Positions 20,500-32,964 of a stretch of DNA of 64,000 nt are shown here, one piece after another. The DNA lies in NCBI GenBank assembly GCA_015680685.1, contig MNCI01036181.1:546267-610266 (forward strand). The letters are read 5' to 3'. The first letter of the stretch is position 1; each line of letters begins with the position of its first letter. The translations under genes and the position numbers were made by a program. Source of the stretch: Gnetum montanum (Eukaryota > Streptophyta > Gnetopsida > Gnetales > Gnetaceae). The notes below the pieces were generated by a model, which ran no database searches, was not told where the DNA came from, and saw nothing but the letters and a program-made list of their open reading frames with translations.

Positions 20500-22329
20500 G
20501 GTTCTTTTAAGGATTTTTTATTACCAACTATGTTAAACACTGATATGATATATGTAGCATTGTTAGTGTTCAATGGGTCTTTACACATTTACATCAATTG
20601 ATTTTGAGGTTGGATAGGGCTTGATGCATTTATAACTAGCTATTCCCTATCTATCATCTTTTTCAAGTCATCCTTTAGTGCAAGGAAGAAGTCTATGTCA
20701 TGACCAGGTAGTTGGTAATAGTGGCAAAAGTGATCTATCTTAAAGTATTTAGGCAATGGTGGGTCATCTTTTATTACTCTAGCAAGATCCTTGGCTATTT
20801 CACAAAGTCTATAATGCTTCTTTTGGAAAGATTTAGAGATCTATTTGTACTCACTTTTCAATAGTTGATCCAACAACTCTGATGGTCTTAATGGTAGTGC
20901 AATGTATATGGACCTATCCTTCCTTTCAAAATTGGGTCTAGTCATTGCTAAAGTAGTGGCCCCAAAGGTTGAAGGTTTTTTATCATAGTTATTAATCATG
21001 GGGACCTTGGGTGGATTGGTCCTTGGCCCCTAGCTAGTCGTCTTGGACTCTATAGTTACTACATTCATATTGATATGTTTGTCTTTCTCCTTATCTTTTC
21101 ACGTATGTTGGTTTTTGTATGCTACGTAGGCTAGGTCATGACTAGCCTTTGCACTATCTTCTATATTCCTAGTTTGTAAGAATGCTTAGTTAAGTGACCA
21201 TGGGTTAAGGTAGTAAAGTTTAGACTTGATAAAGTCATTAACCATCCCTTCAAATATAGTCATAAGGTGAGTTTTGGCTATGGGCTCTAGTATACCATTC
21301 AAGAGTTCATTCCATCACAAGATGAACTTTTGTACAAGCTCAAGGAACCCCTACTTGACCTTCATGAGTTGGTCAAGGGTAGTGTCAAGCCTCAAGTTAT
21401 ACTTGAAGCAATTAACAAACTAGGCTATCAAGTCTTCAAGGGACAATAAAGGGCTTTTCCAATCAAGAACATAGGAAAAATCCTCATGATGGTATCAGGC
21501 CACAACTACAATAATAAGCACTTAGATCTGAAGGTTATAATGTGAGAATAGGGTCATTTTCTTCATTATATTTAGTAAACTAAGGGACAAGGACACTAGG
21601 AGGAAGTGTCAAAGGTGGGACCACAAGACTGATAGGACCATCCCAATAGAATTCCATGATCTTTACACTTTGGGACATAGAGACTTTGAGCCTCTTTAAC
21701 TTCTTTGTCAAGTCCTAGATCATTTGGAAGGCTTGGTCTAGGCCCTGTGATGGTCCAGTTGGCTGTGAGGCTTGCACATATGGTTATAGTATTTGTTATT
21801 AGGCTTGTGGCCTCGCTATGGATTATATGAAAAAAGGAAGAGGTTGCATTATGGTGATGACTTGTGGACCAAACAAAGAAAAGGATGTCTACACTGGTAC
21901 TTAAGGTACAAAGGGAATAAAAGGGATATGTGACCCTTGTATTGCTTGGGGACTCATAGTGAGTTCCATGTGTGTCATTAGTGGATTTATGGTGGTAAAA
22001 TCCACTATCAATGGTTTTATATATCAAGACTCTGTTGTAAATGGCATCGATGTATTATGATTTTTTGTTTGTGGCATTGATTGAATTTGATGTGTGGCTA
22101 TAATAGGTATGAGGTTCACTATAGTAGGATAGAAAGGAGTGGAAGATGGTGGCACCATTCCCATAGAGAAAATAAAAGCATTATAGGATGGCTTTGTGAC
22201 CTTGGGGGATGTTTGTTGCAACAATCCTCCTAGGATGTCTTCAAGCTTAGATTTTACCTTGAATTCAATCTTCTCTCCTTGTTGTTCCTCAAAGCTATGC
22301 TTTTCATCTTCTTCTTCCATGATATTCAA
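20500..22329 (-). pseudogene. Element C gag (decayed)
   Basis: Near 21.25-21.50 kb the minus strand encodes a recognisable retrotransposon Gag core: KYNLRLDTTLDQLMKVK then a stop where Gln is expected, then FLELVQKFI. Two of the stops read TAG in place of CAG and one TGA in place of CGA. At 22024-22329 an open stretch begins MNIMEEEDEKHSFEEQQGEK, acidic and coiled-coil-like, and may be the Gag N-terminus. Towards 20.7 kb fragments continue but no zinc knuckle is clear. Confidence 0.55.
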
Positions 22330-23710
22330 TTGGGCTAGGATGCTAGCATAGATGTTAGTAAGAGAAATTTGATCATACGAAGAAAGGATGTATTCTTTTC
22401 CACCCTAATGTATGAGTTCAAACTCCCTCTTGGTCTTACCTTTAATTCAAGGAATTAACATGCCTACCTATATTTTAGCAAAAATGAAGTTATAGTAATC
22501 TTCATTTTTAGGTGTGAAATCAATACTTTTCCCTCTAACTCTCAAAGATCACCTACACTCCATGATTGTAGGGTCTTTGGGGTCATAGACTCTCACGACC
22601 TATTGATCTAACCTACCATCAATGTAGTTGTAAGGAAACTTAGTTGATCATAGGAGAGACATGGTTATTTTAATGAGAACTACTTGAGATAGGCTATGAA
22701 AAGAAAAACTAACAATAGATTCCAAAAAGTGGAAATGAAGAGCAACCAAAGGAAAGGAAAATGGTCAAAAATGGGGTACTTACTAAAAATAACAAGTAGG
22801 GAATAAGGGAGGCTAGACTTCCTTACCCAAAATGGAAAGGTGCAAAGATGATAGAAAAATTTTACACACACTAACCTTCTAGTTATCACACTTCTTGGTG
22901 CCAATGCTAGCTTCCTAACTATCACACCCCTGGATGTGGCAGGGGGAAAGAGGGGTGAGATGGGAGGATCTCACACCTTACAAAGCTAACATTGGTAAAA
23001 AGAAGGGGAGGGAAGAGATGAAAACTATTAAAGGTGTAGTGAAAAGGATGAAAATTTAGACAATTGTAATGGCTATGAAGTTTAAATCTGATGTATATGG
23101 GTAAAAATGATTAAAAACAAATTACCTACTATAAGTAGTAAGCAGGGGGTAAGTGGGGTTTACCCCTTTACTAGAAATGGCAAGCTAACAACGTTGGGAT
23201 CAAGCTTCATCTATGTTGGTCTCCTAGCTATCACACCCAAAAGTGTAACAAAGGGAGAAAAGAGGGGTGAGATGAGGGGATCTACCACCTTCTAAAACCA
23301 ACATTGGTGAACGGGGGAAAAATAGGGATAGCCAAAATAGAAACCTACAACTTTCTAAAAATGATTTTAGAAATTGCCCAAATTCAACCACAAAGGAAGG
23401 GGAAAGTAATTTTTGTTGGTGATGATGGAAACATTGGTTTTGGAATGAGAATTTTGGCTAAGGTGGAACATTGGTGTGTAGGTATTCATTGTTAATTTTT
23501 CCTGCTAAAATTCATAGCAAATATTTAAAAAATCAACACCCAACCATCCACAACTTCAACACTAGGGTTTCTACTACAAGGGGTTGAGTGGCAACATTGG
23601 GTTTTCAAAGGGGATTCAAGGTTTTTCATTGTAAAAATAAAAAATTTTCAGCAATTAGGCAACATTAGCTATGGGGGCAATCATATTTGGCTTCAGAAAT
23701 CAGACAAAGG

Positions 23711-23728
23711 CCCTCCTTCTAGCACTAA
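23711..23728 (-). other. Element C primer-binding site
   Basis: On the minus strand TTAGTGCTAGAAGGAGGG follows the LTR terminus after five bases. The equivalent site in element D (60940-60956) is TGGCGCTAGAAGGAGGG; the differences in the TGGCGC part are G-to-A and C-to-T changes. This is the type of site seen in Tat-lineage elements. Confidence 0.65.
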
Positions 23729-23733
23729 GAAAC

Positions 23734-24853
23734 TGTTGAAATGGAAAATCTCAATCATTGGAAGAAACCAAGGATTCTTAGTTGTAGATAGCCTTAACCC
23801 CAAATCCCCTAGAGCCTCCATAAGTAAAATGGGATTCAAGGAGCCCAGAATGGTCTACTAGATCACCTAGGGACTTAGTGGGGTGCAAAATGAGGGTGTA
23901 AAAAAAGTGTAAAAATATGCAAATCTATGAAATGATGCACTAAAATATAACAATTATATATGAAATTGTACACAATCTAAAATCATAAATTTCATTAAAT
24001 GAACAAAGAATAAATTCAAGGATGTGTACAAAATTGGTGCCCAAGAGGGGGGAAAAAAGAAGGTTCACTTGGGTAGGGGTTTAGAGTCCATTAAAGCCAC
24101 AATCAACTCCATGATCCAGTATCTCTACTAGTAATGATGTTATCAAACCTCTTTTGTCTTCACCTTAGATTTGTAATGTTGGTTGATGATGGGGGTTGTA
24201 GAAATGTGAAGGATTTGGGTAGCCAAAGTGCACCACGTTGGGATTTGGTGATCCCAGGTAGATAACATTAACACCCAAAGCTCACAGATCCAAAGAGGGA
24301 AGCAACAAGGGGTAACAAGTTGTAGGGGGGGTGGGGGGGTTCTATGCTACTAGGAATCAAGAAGCTACATTTTTGCTAAGGAAGCAAGAGCTCCTAGATG
24401 CCAAAATGCTAAGGCTAATAAATTGCAAAAGTGTGGAACCTTGACATGATGCCAAGGTGTGGCTTTTATAGGGTAATGACCATGATTTGTGTTGTAAATG
24501 GCTGACATGATTGGCTGAAAATTGGCTACCAAATTGCTGACCAATTGGCTGCAAATTGGCTACCAAATTACTAAAAATTAGTTGCCATGTTTAGGGGGTA
24601 GGTGAGGTTCACCCCCTATGCATCCTAGCTATCTTCCCCCTCCATGCTATCTAACCTTCTTCCACTAGGGGGAGTGTCAATGTTGAGGGGGATGGATGGT
24701 CAATGTTAGGGATGAGGGTTAACTCCCTCTAGGCTAAGTCACCCCTCTTTCATGTTAGGGGTAGGTGAGTTCTACCCCTTTGCACTTCTCCATGCTGGCC
24801 TTGATGTCTCCTAGCTGGCTTACACCCCTACATGGAAGATGTTGGAACCAACA
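23734..24853 (-). repeat. Element C 5' LTR
   Basis: 1120 bp with ends TGTTGG and TCAACA on the minus strand. The TATA box (TATAAAA) is at 24464-24470. It is bounded by a PBS on its left and by a polypurine tract on its right, so it is joined to two internal regions: element C to the left and the tail of another Tat element to the right. Confidence 0.7.
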
Positions 24854-25310
24854 ATTAGCCCCCAAACTTTAAATTGCATGCAAGTGCAAGAATAACAAAA
24901 CCATAGAAATTTCAAAAAAGATATACAAAATCAAAAAGATCTCAAAACACTGAAAAATTAAAATTCAAAAGAAAACTATAACATTTTAAACATGATTAAA
25001 ATAATTATATAATCAATAGAGTGCTAAATATGGGCCACCCTTGCCACATCACCTTGTTTAATCAAGATTTTAAAATATAAATTTTATAAAGCATAATCTT
25101 AACTATAAATGTTGTAATTTATAAATAAGATTCTATTCCCAATCCATTCAAAGGTAAAAGTCATTGAGCACAAGACCTATACTAAACTTATGAAGAGGAC
25201 ATGCTTCTTTTAGATCATAACTAGCCATAACTTTTGGATTTTTCCTTAGTTTTTTTTCTTCATCAAAATAGAAAGGGTTTGATGAAAAAGGGTAAGGTAA
25301 AATGGGAAAA
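24854..25310 (-). mobile_element. 3' tail of a second Tat element ending in a polypurine tract
   Basis: Matches 53284-53750, the 3' internal end of element D, including the tract AGTTTGGGGGCTAA in minus orientation next to the LTR and the ATTGCATGCAAGTGCAAG phrase. It shows that the LTR at 23734-24853 also served as 3' LTR for a second internal region, now truncated. Confidence 0.55.
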
Positions 25311-25914
25311 ATTGAGAAAAATTAGGAAATGGTAGGAGAGAAAAAATTTTGAAGAAAAACTAAAATTGCTATATATATAATTTAAAATAACAATAGTAAA
25401 TGCAGAAGATGCAATTAATGAAACAAATCTTCTTACCAAAGTTGGGAGTAAGGTAAGGACTGCCAAAGTATAAACTTGTAAATGGGACTAGAAAAATGAG
25501 GGTTTAGGACATAAAATTAAATTGAAAAATTGATGACTATAAATAGGATTAGAAATGGGCAATGCAAACCTTGATAACAAGAAATGAAAATTTTCATAAA
25601 ACTGAAAACAAAAATTTTCTAAAAATAGGAATAGAAATAGAAAAATAAAGGGTTTAGTAACTAAAAAAAAGAAATTCACATAAACTAAAATAAAGTAGAA
25701 ATTTTCAGAAATTGTAAATATGAATAGAGATTTTTGAAACAAAAACTTAAAATAGCTATTTTCAGGAGATGAAATGGAAACTATGAAGAGAAATTTCCAA
25801 GGACTGGAAAACAAAAATTTTCAGTAGAAATAGAATAGGAAAATAAAAGTTTAGGAAATTAAAATAGGTAAACAGAAGTTTCAAAATAAGAAATAGAAAT
25901 AGAAATAAGCCCTC
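25311..25914. other. A-rich region, no gene
   Basis: Very A-rich on the plus strand, with short repeats of GAAATAGAAAT and AAAATTTTCAG text. Open stretches here read as low-complexity Phe/Leu/Ser-rich peptides and I do not consider them coding. Probably the 3' UTR of the Tat remnant. Confidence 0.45.
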
Positions 25915-26449
25915 CATTTAATCCTTTCCAAGTTTGGAAACTACCAAGATCACAAGTTAGTTAAAGTGTCATTAAAGAACGGACCTCATATTTCTAAAAT
26001 AAGGAATACCATAGAGTTTGTGGATGGGTGGATGACATGGACTCACTACCTATTTCATGAAAAAGAAACCATGTCTTAATTATCAATACCAAAATTCAAA
26101 AATAAAATCTAGACATTAGCAATCAAATAACAATAAGTACAAACCACCATCAATAGAAGCTATAGTTGCATTATGTCTTGTTGATAATAAAGAAAAAAAT
26201 GAACATAAGAAAAACATTAGAAAAATTCAAACCAAATATAGAAGAAATTGTAAAATATGTAAGAATAAGAAAAATATAATAACAATGTTGTAAAATAAAA
26301 AATGGTGTAAAAAATATGTAAAAACAAAAAAGGTGTAAAAACTAAGGAGCCACTTTGTATGATCTAACATAGATGACCATCTCTGCCATGACTAAGATGA
26401 AAGGAGGAGATCAAAAACAATGTTGAGGAGATCAAAAATATTGAGCATG

Positions 26450-27130
26450 CTTCAATATTTAAGCCAAAGGGTAATTCCTTGAAAGATCTTTATTTTCTCA
26501 AGGTCCACCTCAATCCATCCTTGTTATATTTTGTGCCCCAAGACAATGGCCTCCTAGACCATCAAATGGCTCTTTTGCCAATCGAGCCAAAGGTTGGTCT
26601 TCACACATATTTTAGCACTTACTTAAGGTAGTCTAGGGCTTGCTCAAATGTACCACCATAGGTGAAGCATTCATCCATGAAGACTTCCACCCCACTACTA
26701 ATCTACTATTGAAAGATGCTCACGACAAGGTGTTGGAAGGTTGCATGGGCATTACACAAACAAAATGGAATCTTTCTATATGCAAAAGTTCCCCATGGAC
26801 TTGTAACCATTTTTTTGGCCTAATCCTCTAATGTAATCTAAATTTTGTTATAGCCACTATAACAATCTATAAATTTGTAATAGTAATGCCCAAGAATGGT
26901 GTCCAACACCTAGTCCACAAATAGCAATAAAAAATTATCTATGTAAGTCGCCATGTTCAATAGCCTAAAGTCAATACAAAACCTACACTTCCCACCTTTC
27001 TTTGGCAATATCACAAGTGAACTAACACACTTACTATTTACAATGGGATAGATGAATCCTACCTTGAGGATTTATTCAATATCCTTCTTGACAATCTGCT
27101 TTAGTTTGAGATTCAACCACCACTACAACT
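26450..27130 (-). pseudogene. Element A-III reverse transcriptase (decayed)
   Basis: The minus strand reads SPWGTFAYRKIPFCLCNAHA followed by TFQ, and about 40 residues later VEVFMDECFTYGG. These equal the fingers motif and the catalytic F-M-D-D box of Athila RT, here with the second Asp changed to Glu. Stops separate the parts. Confidence 0.65.
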
Positions 27131-27659
27131 ACCTTTTTGGCTTCATGGAAGGGTTTGTATAGATGCAGTGTTGGCATATAATAGGATCAATCCTAGTGAG
27201 TTGGATATGACCAAGAAAAGGCTATTGGTCATTAGTTGACCACCTTCAATAGCTTCTCTTTTAGCTTAGGACCAAGGTTGGCATTAATTATTATTAGCTT
27301 TCCATTGTTCAAAAAATCAAATTCCATGCTAGCAAGTAGAGTTTCCAACTCTAGGGACTCTTGTTTAAAATTTTTAAGGATTTTCAACTCTCCCCAATTA
27401 ATATCATCAGGCTCATCATCGGAGAGTTGGTGATGAACTTGCTACAGTTTATACATGCCTTCAACATAGGCACTTGTCAAGCTCTTAGTTGGTTCCATGC
27501 ATATTGTTGAGCTGCTATAAAGATCAACTATTAGCCATTGGATTCCCTTCTATTTATGGTTGTTTTGTACAGGCACCTTTGAATTTTAGACACATCTACA
27601 CACTGCCTACATGCTATGATGTTTGTACTTTTCACAAACCATAGTTTCTACATGCAGTT

Positions 27660-28090
27660 TCACCTTGTATCACTATACATGATGTATGGAACTCACTTCT
27701 TCTCTATCTTACCAAATTCATTTTACTTGGAAATCTCCAAAGAGAGGTATCTAATTTCCAACCATGCATCAATGGTGCTCAACCAGGCCCTTTCCATGAT
27801 GATTGGAAAGTCCCCCTTGTAGTTATCAACACAGATCACTAGGAAATCAATAGGATAGAACCACTTATAGATGGTAGTCACAATGTCCTCTACTAGCCTC
27901 AAAGGAATCGTGATGCACTAATCTACCAATTCAAGAAAAATGTTGCTCTTCTTAAGAGGAGGTAGGTTCCAGGCTTTGTACATCTCATGAGAAATCAAAT
28001 ATACACTACAACCTAAGTCCAGAAGAGCATTATAGGGCTCATTCCTAGTGATTGCAAATAGATTAGGGGATTCCCAGGATTACTTCTTTT
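27660..28090 (-). pseudogene. Element A-III protease (decayed)
   Basis: Minus-strand fragments read NALLDLGCSVYLISHEMYKA for the active-site region (D-L-G where D-T-G or D-S-G is usual) and GDFPIIMERAWLSTIDA for the closing motif. The 43.2-43.6 kb copy has the same arrangement with D-L-G-S, so D-L-G is the family norm and not fresh damage. Confidence 0.6.
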
Positions 28091-28799
28091 CCTAGAAAGG
28101 TAAGCATTCTTTATCCAATTCATGATAGTATGGGTCAACATCATGGTTTGGATCTTAGGAGATTTTTGGTTTCAAGTGGACTTGAAATATTACGTAGAGG
28201 AATAGAAAGATGTAGGGCTATCATCCACGTAACTCTATGAGGGCTTTATAGAACTCTTGGTTCAGAAAAAGGATCTTTTGGGGGTTTATTTTCCAAATTA
28301 CTTGGCTAAGGAGCTAATTGTAAGTTAATAGCCCTAGTGGTGTTATGTTCCTATAGCTAGGCTAGAATTTCATCCTGCATTGATGGAGTTAGTGGTAATT
28401 CAATTGAGGATAGAGGGACATGTGCAGAAGGATAAGAAGGGTAATGAGGAAATGGGAATTCTATTCTTGGAAATAGGGCTCTATAGTATTTAGGAGGATA
28501 GTAGTGATGCTGGAATGAAGCATGACTGGAAGAGTCATGTACAGAAATGGGTTGCTGAACATAGTACCCATATGGATAAGGCTACCAGTAAGGGTACTAC
28601 TGCCTTGGTGGTGGCATCCTCCATAATTGTGAATGCTACCACTACTAGTACTACTCATAAGGTTGTTGTGGAGATCCACTCAAATAGTAGGCTTGTTGTT
28701 GATGGAACTGCCAAAGGTCGCCTTGAGGATAAGGAAACCTTCTAGGTTCTTACCTTCTTACCAATCTAGGATTTAAATCATATACCACAAACTCCTATA

Positions 28800-30480
28800 A
28801 GTGTGACACAACAAGGAAACATCCCTTAGGATGTTCATAGTTTTAGATGTCACACCCACCATCATCATATGTTTTAGAGTTCACAACCTTCTCTACTATA
28901 GCAACCTTACCCTTATTCCCTTGGGGGGCATGTTCAACTTCCTTCCTTCTCCTATGATCATGATCACTACTTTTCTTCTTAGATTCTTCTAATCCTTTTA
29001 AAGTGATTTGGAACTTTTCATTTAAAGAGTAACACATTTTTTCTACCTTAGCCAAAATTTTATAAATAGACTTTTGGATCAACAAGGTCTTGCATTGCAC
29101 CACCTCATCAAGTGGTGCCTCCTCCTCATTGTCACAAAATCATACCTTCTTTTTGTGGATGGAAGAATCTTGGATGTACTCTTCTACACTTTCCCCTTTT
29201 GTCAACTCTTCTTCTTCTTTAGCAACATCCTCTATTAGCCTTTGAATATAATGGGTTCTAAGTTTTCAAAGTCTCCCTTAGATATAGATCCTAAGAGTTC
29301 TCCTCATTTCTATTTGTAGCTGATCTATGATATGGTAAAGCTACTCCTATTGAGAATAACCATGGCTACGACATTAGTGCAAAAGAAAATAGTACCTACC
29401 CATGTTTGTGTCCAAGATTTCATGTGTTTCTTGTTTCCAACCTTGGATTTTCTTTCTCAAGTTGAACACTTAGAAGTAAGTTTGATAATTGTCATTGAAG
29501 AGCTATAGCATTGTACTCCATCTGTGAATTGATTCTAGCTCCAACGACTAGTACCAACTTTTAGCTTCCTTGATGAATTTCCTTTGGAATAGCTTTCATG
29601 TTTTTCATTCATTCTCCATGTTCTACAAGACATAGGCATCATGAAAGGCTTAAAGATGATTCTGTGGATCTGAGTTTTATCCCCCTTCAAACTTGGGAAT
29701 ATTGTTCATATCCAACCGCTTAATTCTACTATCTTTTACATGCCTGATTGGGATTCTCATAGCCTCTACAATGTTCAACATGTTTCTAGTGGCAAGCAAA
29801 GACTCATCATAGTCATGTCCTTAGTGATGACCATGATGCCTATGACACCCTCTACTATCCCTTCATTCATGATGGTAAGCCTACCTTGATTTTCCTTGTC
29901 CCTAGTCTCTACTAGTCTAATGGCCCCTATGATCATCTCTGTCTTACTACTCACCTTCATCATGGTCATGTCCTCTGTAGCTTCGGTAAAAGCTAAAGGA
30001 AGAAGTGGATGTTAAAGGAAAATAGGAAGGAAAACTAGCACCACCATGGTGCCCATTGCCCCCTCCTCTTTGGTCACAACCATGATCATCATGTTTGTCA
30101 TCATTGTGATGCTTGTCCCTATTCCTACCATGACTCCCACCTTTGGAAAACCCATGGTCATGGGACTCGTTCTTGCCTAAATCCAAATTTTTTACAGTGG
30201 ACTGCAAGTTCTGATTTAGGCCCCCTACATCAAAACCAAGCGGAGAAGAGTTAATGAATTAAGAATCTCCAAATAAAGGATCCTCTCCATCTTTCTAGCC
30301 CAACAACAATAAGGGGTTATTGAACCATTTCCCCTTCGATGCTTCATAATGCATATCCTATTGCTAATGTTTCTTACATTGTGCCTCAATGGGATGATAG
30401 TCCTAATAGTCACGGTCCTACACAACATATTTAGCATTTAGCCATTGGATGCCCAACCTTATGAGAGTTTGAAGAAACAT
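28800..30480 (-). pseudogene. Element A-III gag (decayed)
   Basis: A His/Gly/Asp-rich N-terminal region (29947-30207, with HHNDDKHDDHGCDQRGGGNG) is followed by broken Gag core and a Lys/Glu-rich C-terminal region (28843-29103) that ends in YDDGGCDI and, past a stop, EHPKGC. The last part corresponds to the compact C-x2-C-x3-H-x3-C motif of the sister copy. Confidence 0.5.
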
Positions 30481-30838
30481 CACATGAACTCATCGATTAG
30501 GTGGCAACACAATGTTGTCCTTCATGTTCCTCCACTCTAGCTATTCATCTTGGTGTAAGATAAAGATGAAGTTTAATACATACTTATCAAGATGAGTATA
30601 TATTACTTGAAATTGTTGGGGCATTGGATGATTTGATAATTCATTCCTTTGTTAATTGGATGTATGCTCAAACCACAATGGAGAATCACTCTTGTGAGAA
30701 GAAGCCATTTTAGTTTGCAAAGAAAAACAATGTGCTTTTACTCTTATTAGTATTTTTTATGATTGTGACTTTAAGGTTCATTACAACATCTTTAAATAAT
30801 TTTACTAAGTTATAGATCACAAAAGTAACTAACTAAAG

Positions 30839-30856
30839 TCCTCAACAATGATGCTA
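30839..30856 (-). other. PBS of element A-III, tRNA-Asp type, heavily mutated
   Basis: Minus-strand TAGCATCATTGTTGAGGA. Against the tRNA-Asp site it has seven differences, every one C-to-T or G-to-A. Confidence 0.6.
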
Positions 30857-30857
30857 A

Positions 30858-31692
30858 TGATGAGTCATCAGTATACCCTATGCCCAATCATACGAATCAC
30901 TAGTGTTCACTAAGAAATCTGGTCAAATTCTGTAGACTTTACACTTGGTCTAGGAAGTGAACATCAAGGACATGATCATTGTCTTCTCGGTTCCACTTAT
31001 GAAGTGCAAGTGTATGGTTAAGTATAACTGAGGTATATGATTTTTATCATTTTATCTTTTCCACTAAGTTCACCTAAGTGCTAGAAATAAAGTAATAAAT
31101 GTTTAATTAATCTAATAACTAACTAATCCTAGCACACATATCTATTCCCACTTTCCATACACATCTTGAATACGCTACAATGCTACTGGGTTACCTAGTG
31201 TTAGGCACTACTGGGATTACTAAGCGTAAACGTATGCTCAAAGTGGTCATACTTATGTTTGTTATTTAATCAATATTAATTACTTAATTAAAATTAATTA
31301 AAGTAAATCACATGAATAACAAATGCATAAAGGAAAAATTAATCTATTCCAAGCGCTATAAGGTTTGATAAGAAAATCTCATCTTTATTGCCATTCACAG
31401 TAAGGTGCTCAGGCACATTAGTGTCCAAATAAAGATCTGTATACTTATTTGACTCATATTGCAGGCACTTGGAAAATATTCTAAGTCTAGAGAAAAATAT
31501 TGCAAAAGCTTCACTACAACTAATGGAAAGATGTCATAAATGTAGTGGGTAGGCACATATTTATAGGCAATGAAAGGATGCCACGTCAATAGGTACCTAT
31601 CAATAGAGCAAATCCCACGTTGACAAGATCCCATTAACAGGGTTACATTGATGACATCCTATTGATGCGGCCTAATGATGCACAGTTCATCA
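30858..31692 (-). repeat. Athila-like LTR, copy A-III
   Basis: 835 bp with TGATGA and TCATCA ends and the TATA box (minus) at 31558-31565, 700 bp from the 3' end. It is the 5' LTR of the internally deleted element to its left. Confidence 0.7.
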
Positions 31693-31759
31693 GATGGTGT
31701 ATGCTAGAATGTGACCAATGAAGAGTCTTAGAGGACATCCATGAAAGCCCATGTGATGG

Positions 31760-32345
31760 CCACTATACAAGACATAGAACAACACTCAAGCTGATGATGG
31801 CAAGCTACTTTGGATTACTGTATGAAGTGGGTAGAGGCAACAGCAGTGAAAGATTATACAGCAAAGATAACTACCAAAATTTTTCAATAGCATGTGGTGT
31901 ATAGATTTGAAGTACCAAGAATGCTGATATCAAACAATGGGACTCACTTCACTAGTGCTACATTAAAAGAGCTCATGCAACAACTTGGGGTGAACCATAA
32001 CCTAACAACATCATATCATCCCCAAGAAAATGGTTAAGCCAAAGTTACTAACTAAGAATTTACTGGGATACTTACTAGGATAGTTAGTAGGTTTAAAAAG
32101 GACTAGAGCACTAAATTGAATGATGCTCTATGGGCCTATAGGACATCCTGGAAACTACCTATAGGATACTCACCATATGAGTTAGTTTATGGCAAGCTGC
32201 TAACGCTCTCGATCTAGGTAGAGATTCACACTCTAGCTACTATCAGTAAACTTAACCTTGACCTGAGCTTAGCCCAAAAGGAACAACTCATGAATTCAAA
32301 TCTTTTAGATGAAAAAAAGGTCATAGCACTCATGAATAATGAAGT
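31760..32345 (+). pseudogene. Ty3 integrase remnant on the plus strand
   Basis: Reading + strand fragments give KWVEATAVKDYTAKI, then PRMLISNNGTHFTSATLKEL, SYHPQENG and DALWAYRTSWKLPIGYSPYE with LVYGK. These are the catalytic core and C-terminal end of a Ty3 integrase; the second catalytic Asp appears as Asn (S-N-N-G) and the glutamate after N-G is lost with a TAA stop. It points towards the family-B LTR at 32965 and may be the pol end of the element that used that LTR. Confidence 0.65.
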
Positions 32346-32399
32346 CCACAAACATTACTCTTAATGATAGTTGTGGAAATGTCAATTTAGAACTATAGG

Positions 32400-32964
32400 T
32401 ACCTTACTAAATTTATCATTTTCTTTGCCTTTTTCACATTCTTTGATATTTTCTCACTCTTTCATAATTTTTCATTTCTTAAATTTTTGCTATTCTTTAA
32501 CATTTTTTATTTCTTAAATGATTTTTCATTCTTTGGCATTTTTCATTTACTAAATCTTTCTCCAATTCTTACTATCTTTTTCATACTTTGTTTTCATTTC
32601 CTTTGTAAATATTTCAAATTATTAATAAAACATATTAAGAATACAGCAACACATAGTTCAATAAGGTGAAGATTTCCCTATGTTATCAAGTCATAAGAAA
32701 CTGATTATTTACATCGTAACATCAAAACATTCATCTATTCCTTCCATTCATAAGAGGTTCTTACCATGGCCATAATGATATTCTTTTTGGATCATAAAAC
32801 TTAGAATAAACTTGTGATCATTATTCCTGGATAGAAAAGTGAAGAACCAAGTGGGAATGTGAAGGGTGTGACATCAAGGGAATTTGTGGATTCTCTTGGA
32901 TTACTACTATGAGTTCTATTTTTTTGCATAGTTTGTATTATATCCTTGTAGATCTCACAAAAAA
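32400..32964. other. T-rich spacer between integrase remnant and LTR B-III
   Basis: Repetitive TTTTTCATTCTTTAACATT-type text at 32410-32600, low complexity. No gene seen. It could be the 3' UTR of the integrase-bearing element. Confidence 0.4.

Larger units (their letters stand above)
10182..24853 (-). mobile_element. Decayed Tat-type Ty3 LTR retrotransposon (element C), both LTRs
   Basis: On the minus strand the order is LTR (24853-23734), PBS (23728-23711), gag (about 22.3-20.5 kb), protease (about 19.7-19.3), a 190-bp tandem array (18.6-15.3), RT (14.8-13.7), archaeal-type RNase H (about 13.4-13.2), integrase (13.0-12.2), 3' UTR and LTR (11.3-10.18). This is the usual Tat-lineage order, with the extra RNase H after RT. 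All frames carry stops, mainly C-to-T changes in the sense strand, so nothing is functional. Confidence 0.7.
25915..31692 (-). mobile_element. Athila-like element A-III, internally deleted
   Basis: Collinear with 39465-47167 except for a missing block: the match passes from 26.42 kb (equal to about 40.04) straight to about 26.46 kb (equal to about 42.0), so RNase H and integrase, about 1.9 kb, are gone. Remaining order on the minus strand: LTR, PBS, gag, zinc-knuckle-like motif, protease, RT. No 3' LTR of the TGATGA type is found at the left end. Confidence 0.65.

Noticed and set aside
25263-25814. Phe/Leu/Ser-rich open frames that look like membrane proteins
   Set aside because: They come from A-rich, low-complexity DNA; the helices are composition artefacts.
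28515-28745. Plus-strand Thr/Val/Ser-rich open frame
   Set aside because: It lies antisense within the gag-protease part of an Athila-like copy and has a broken counterpart at 44.1-44.3 kb, so it is not a separate gene.
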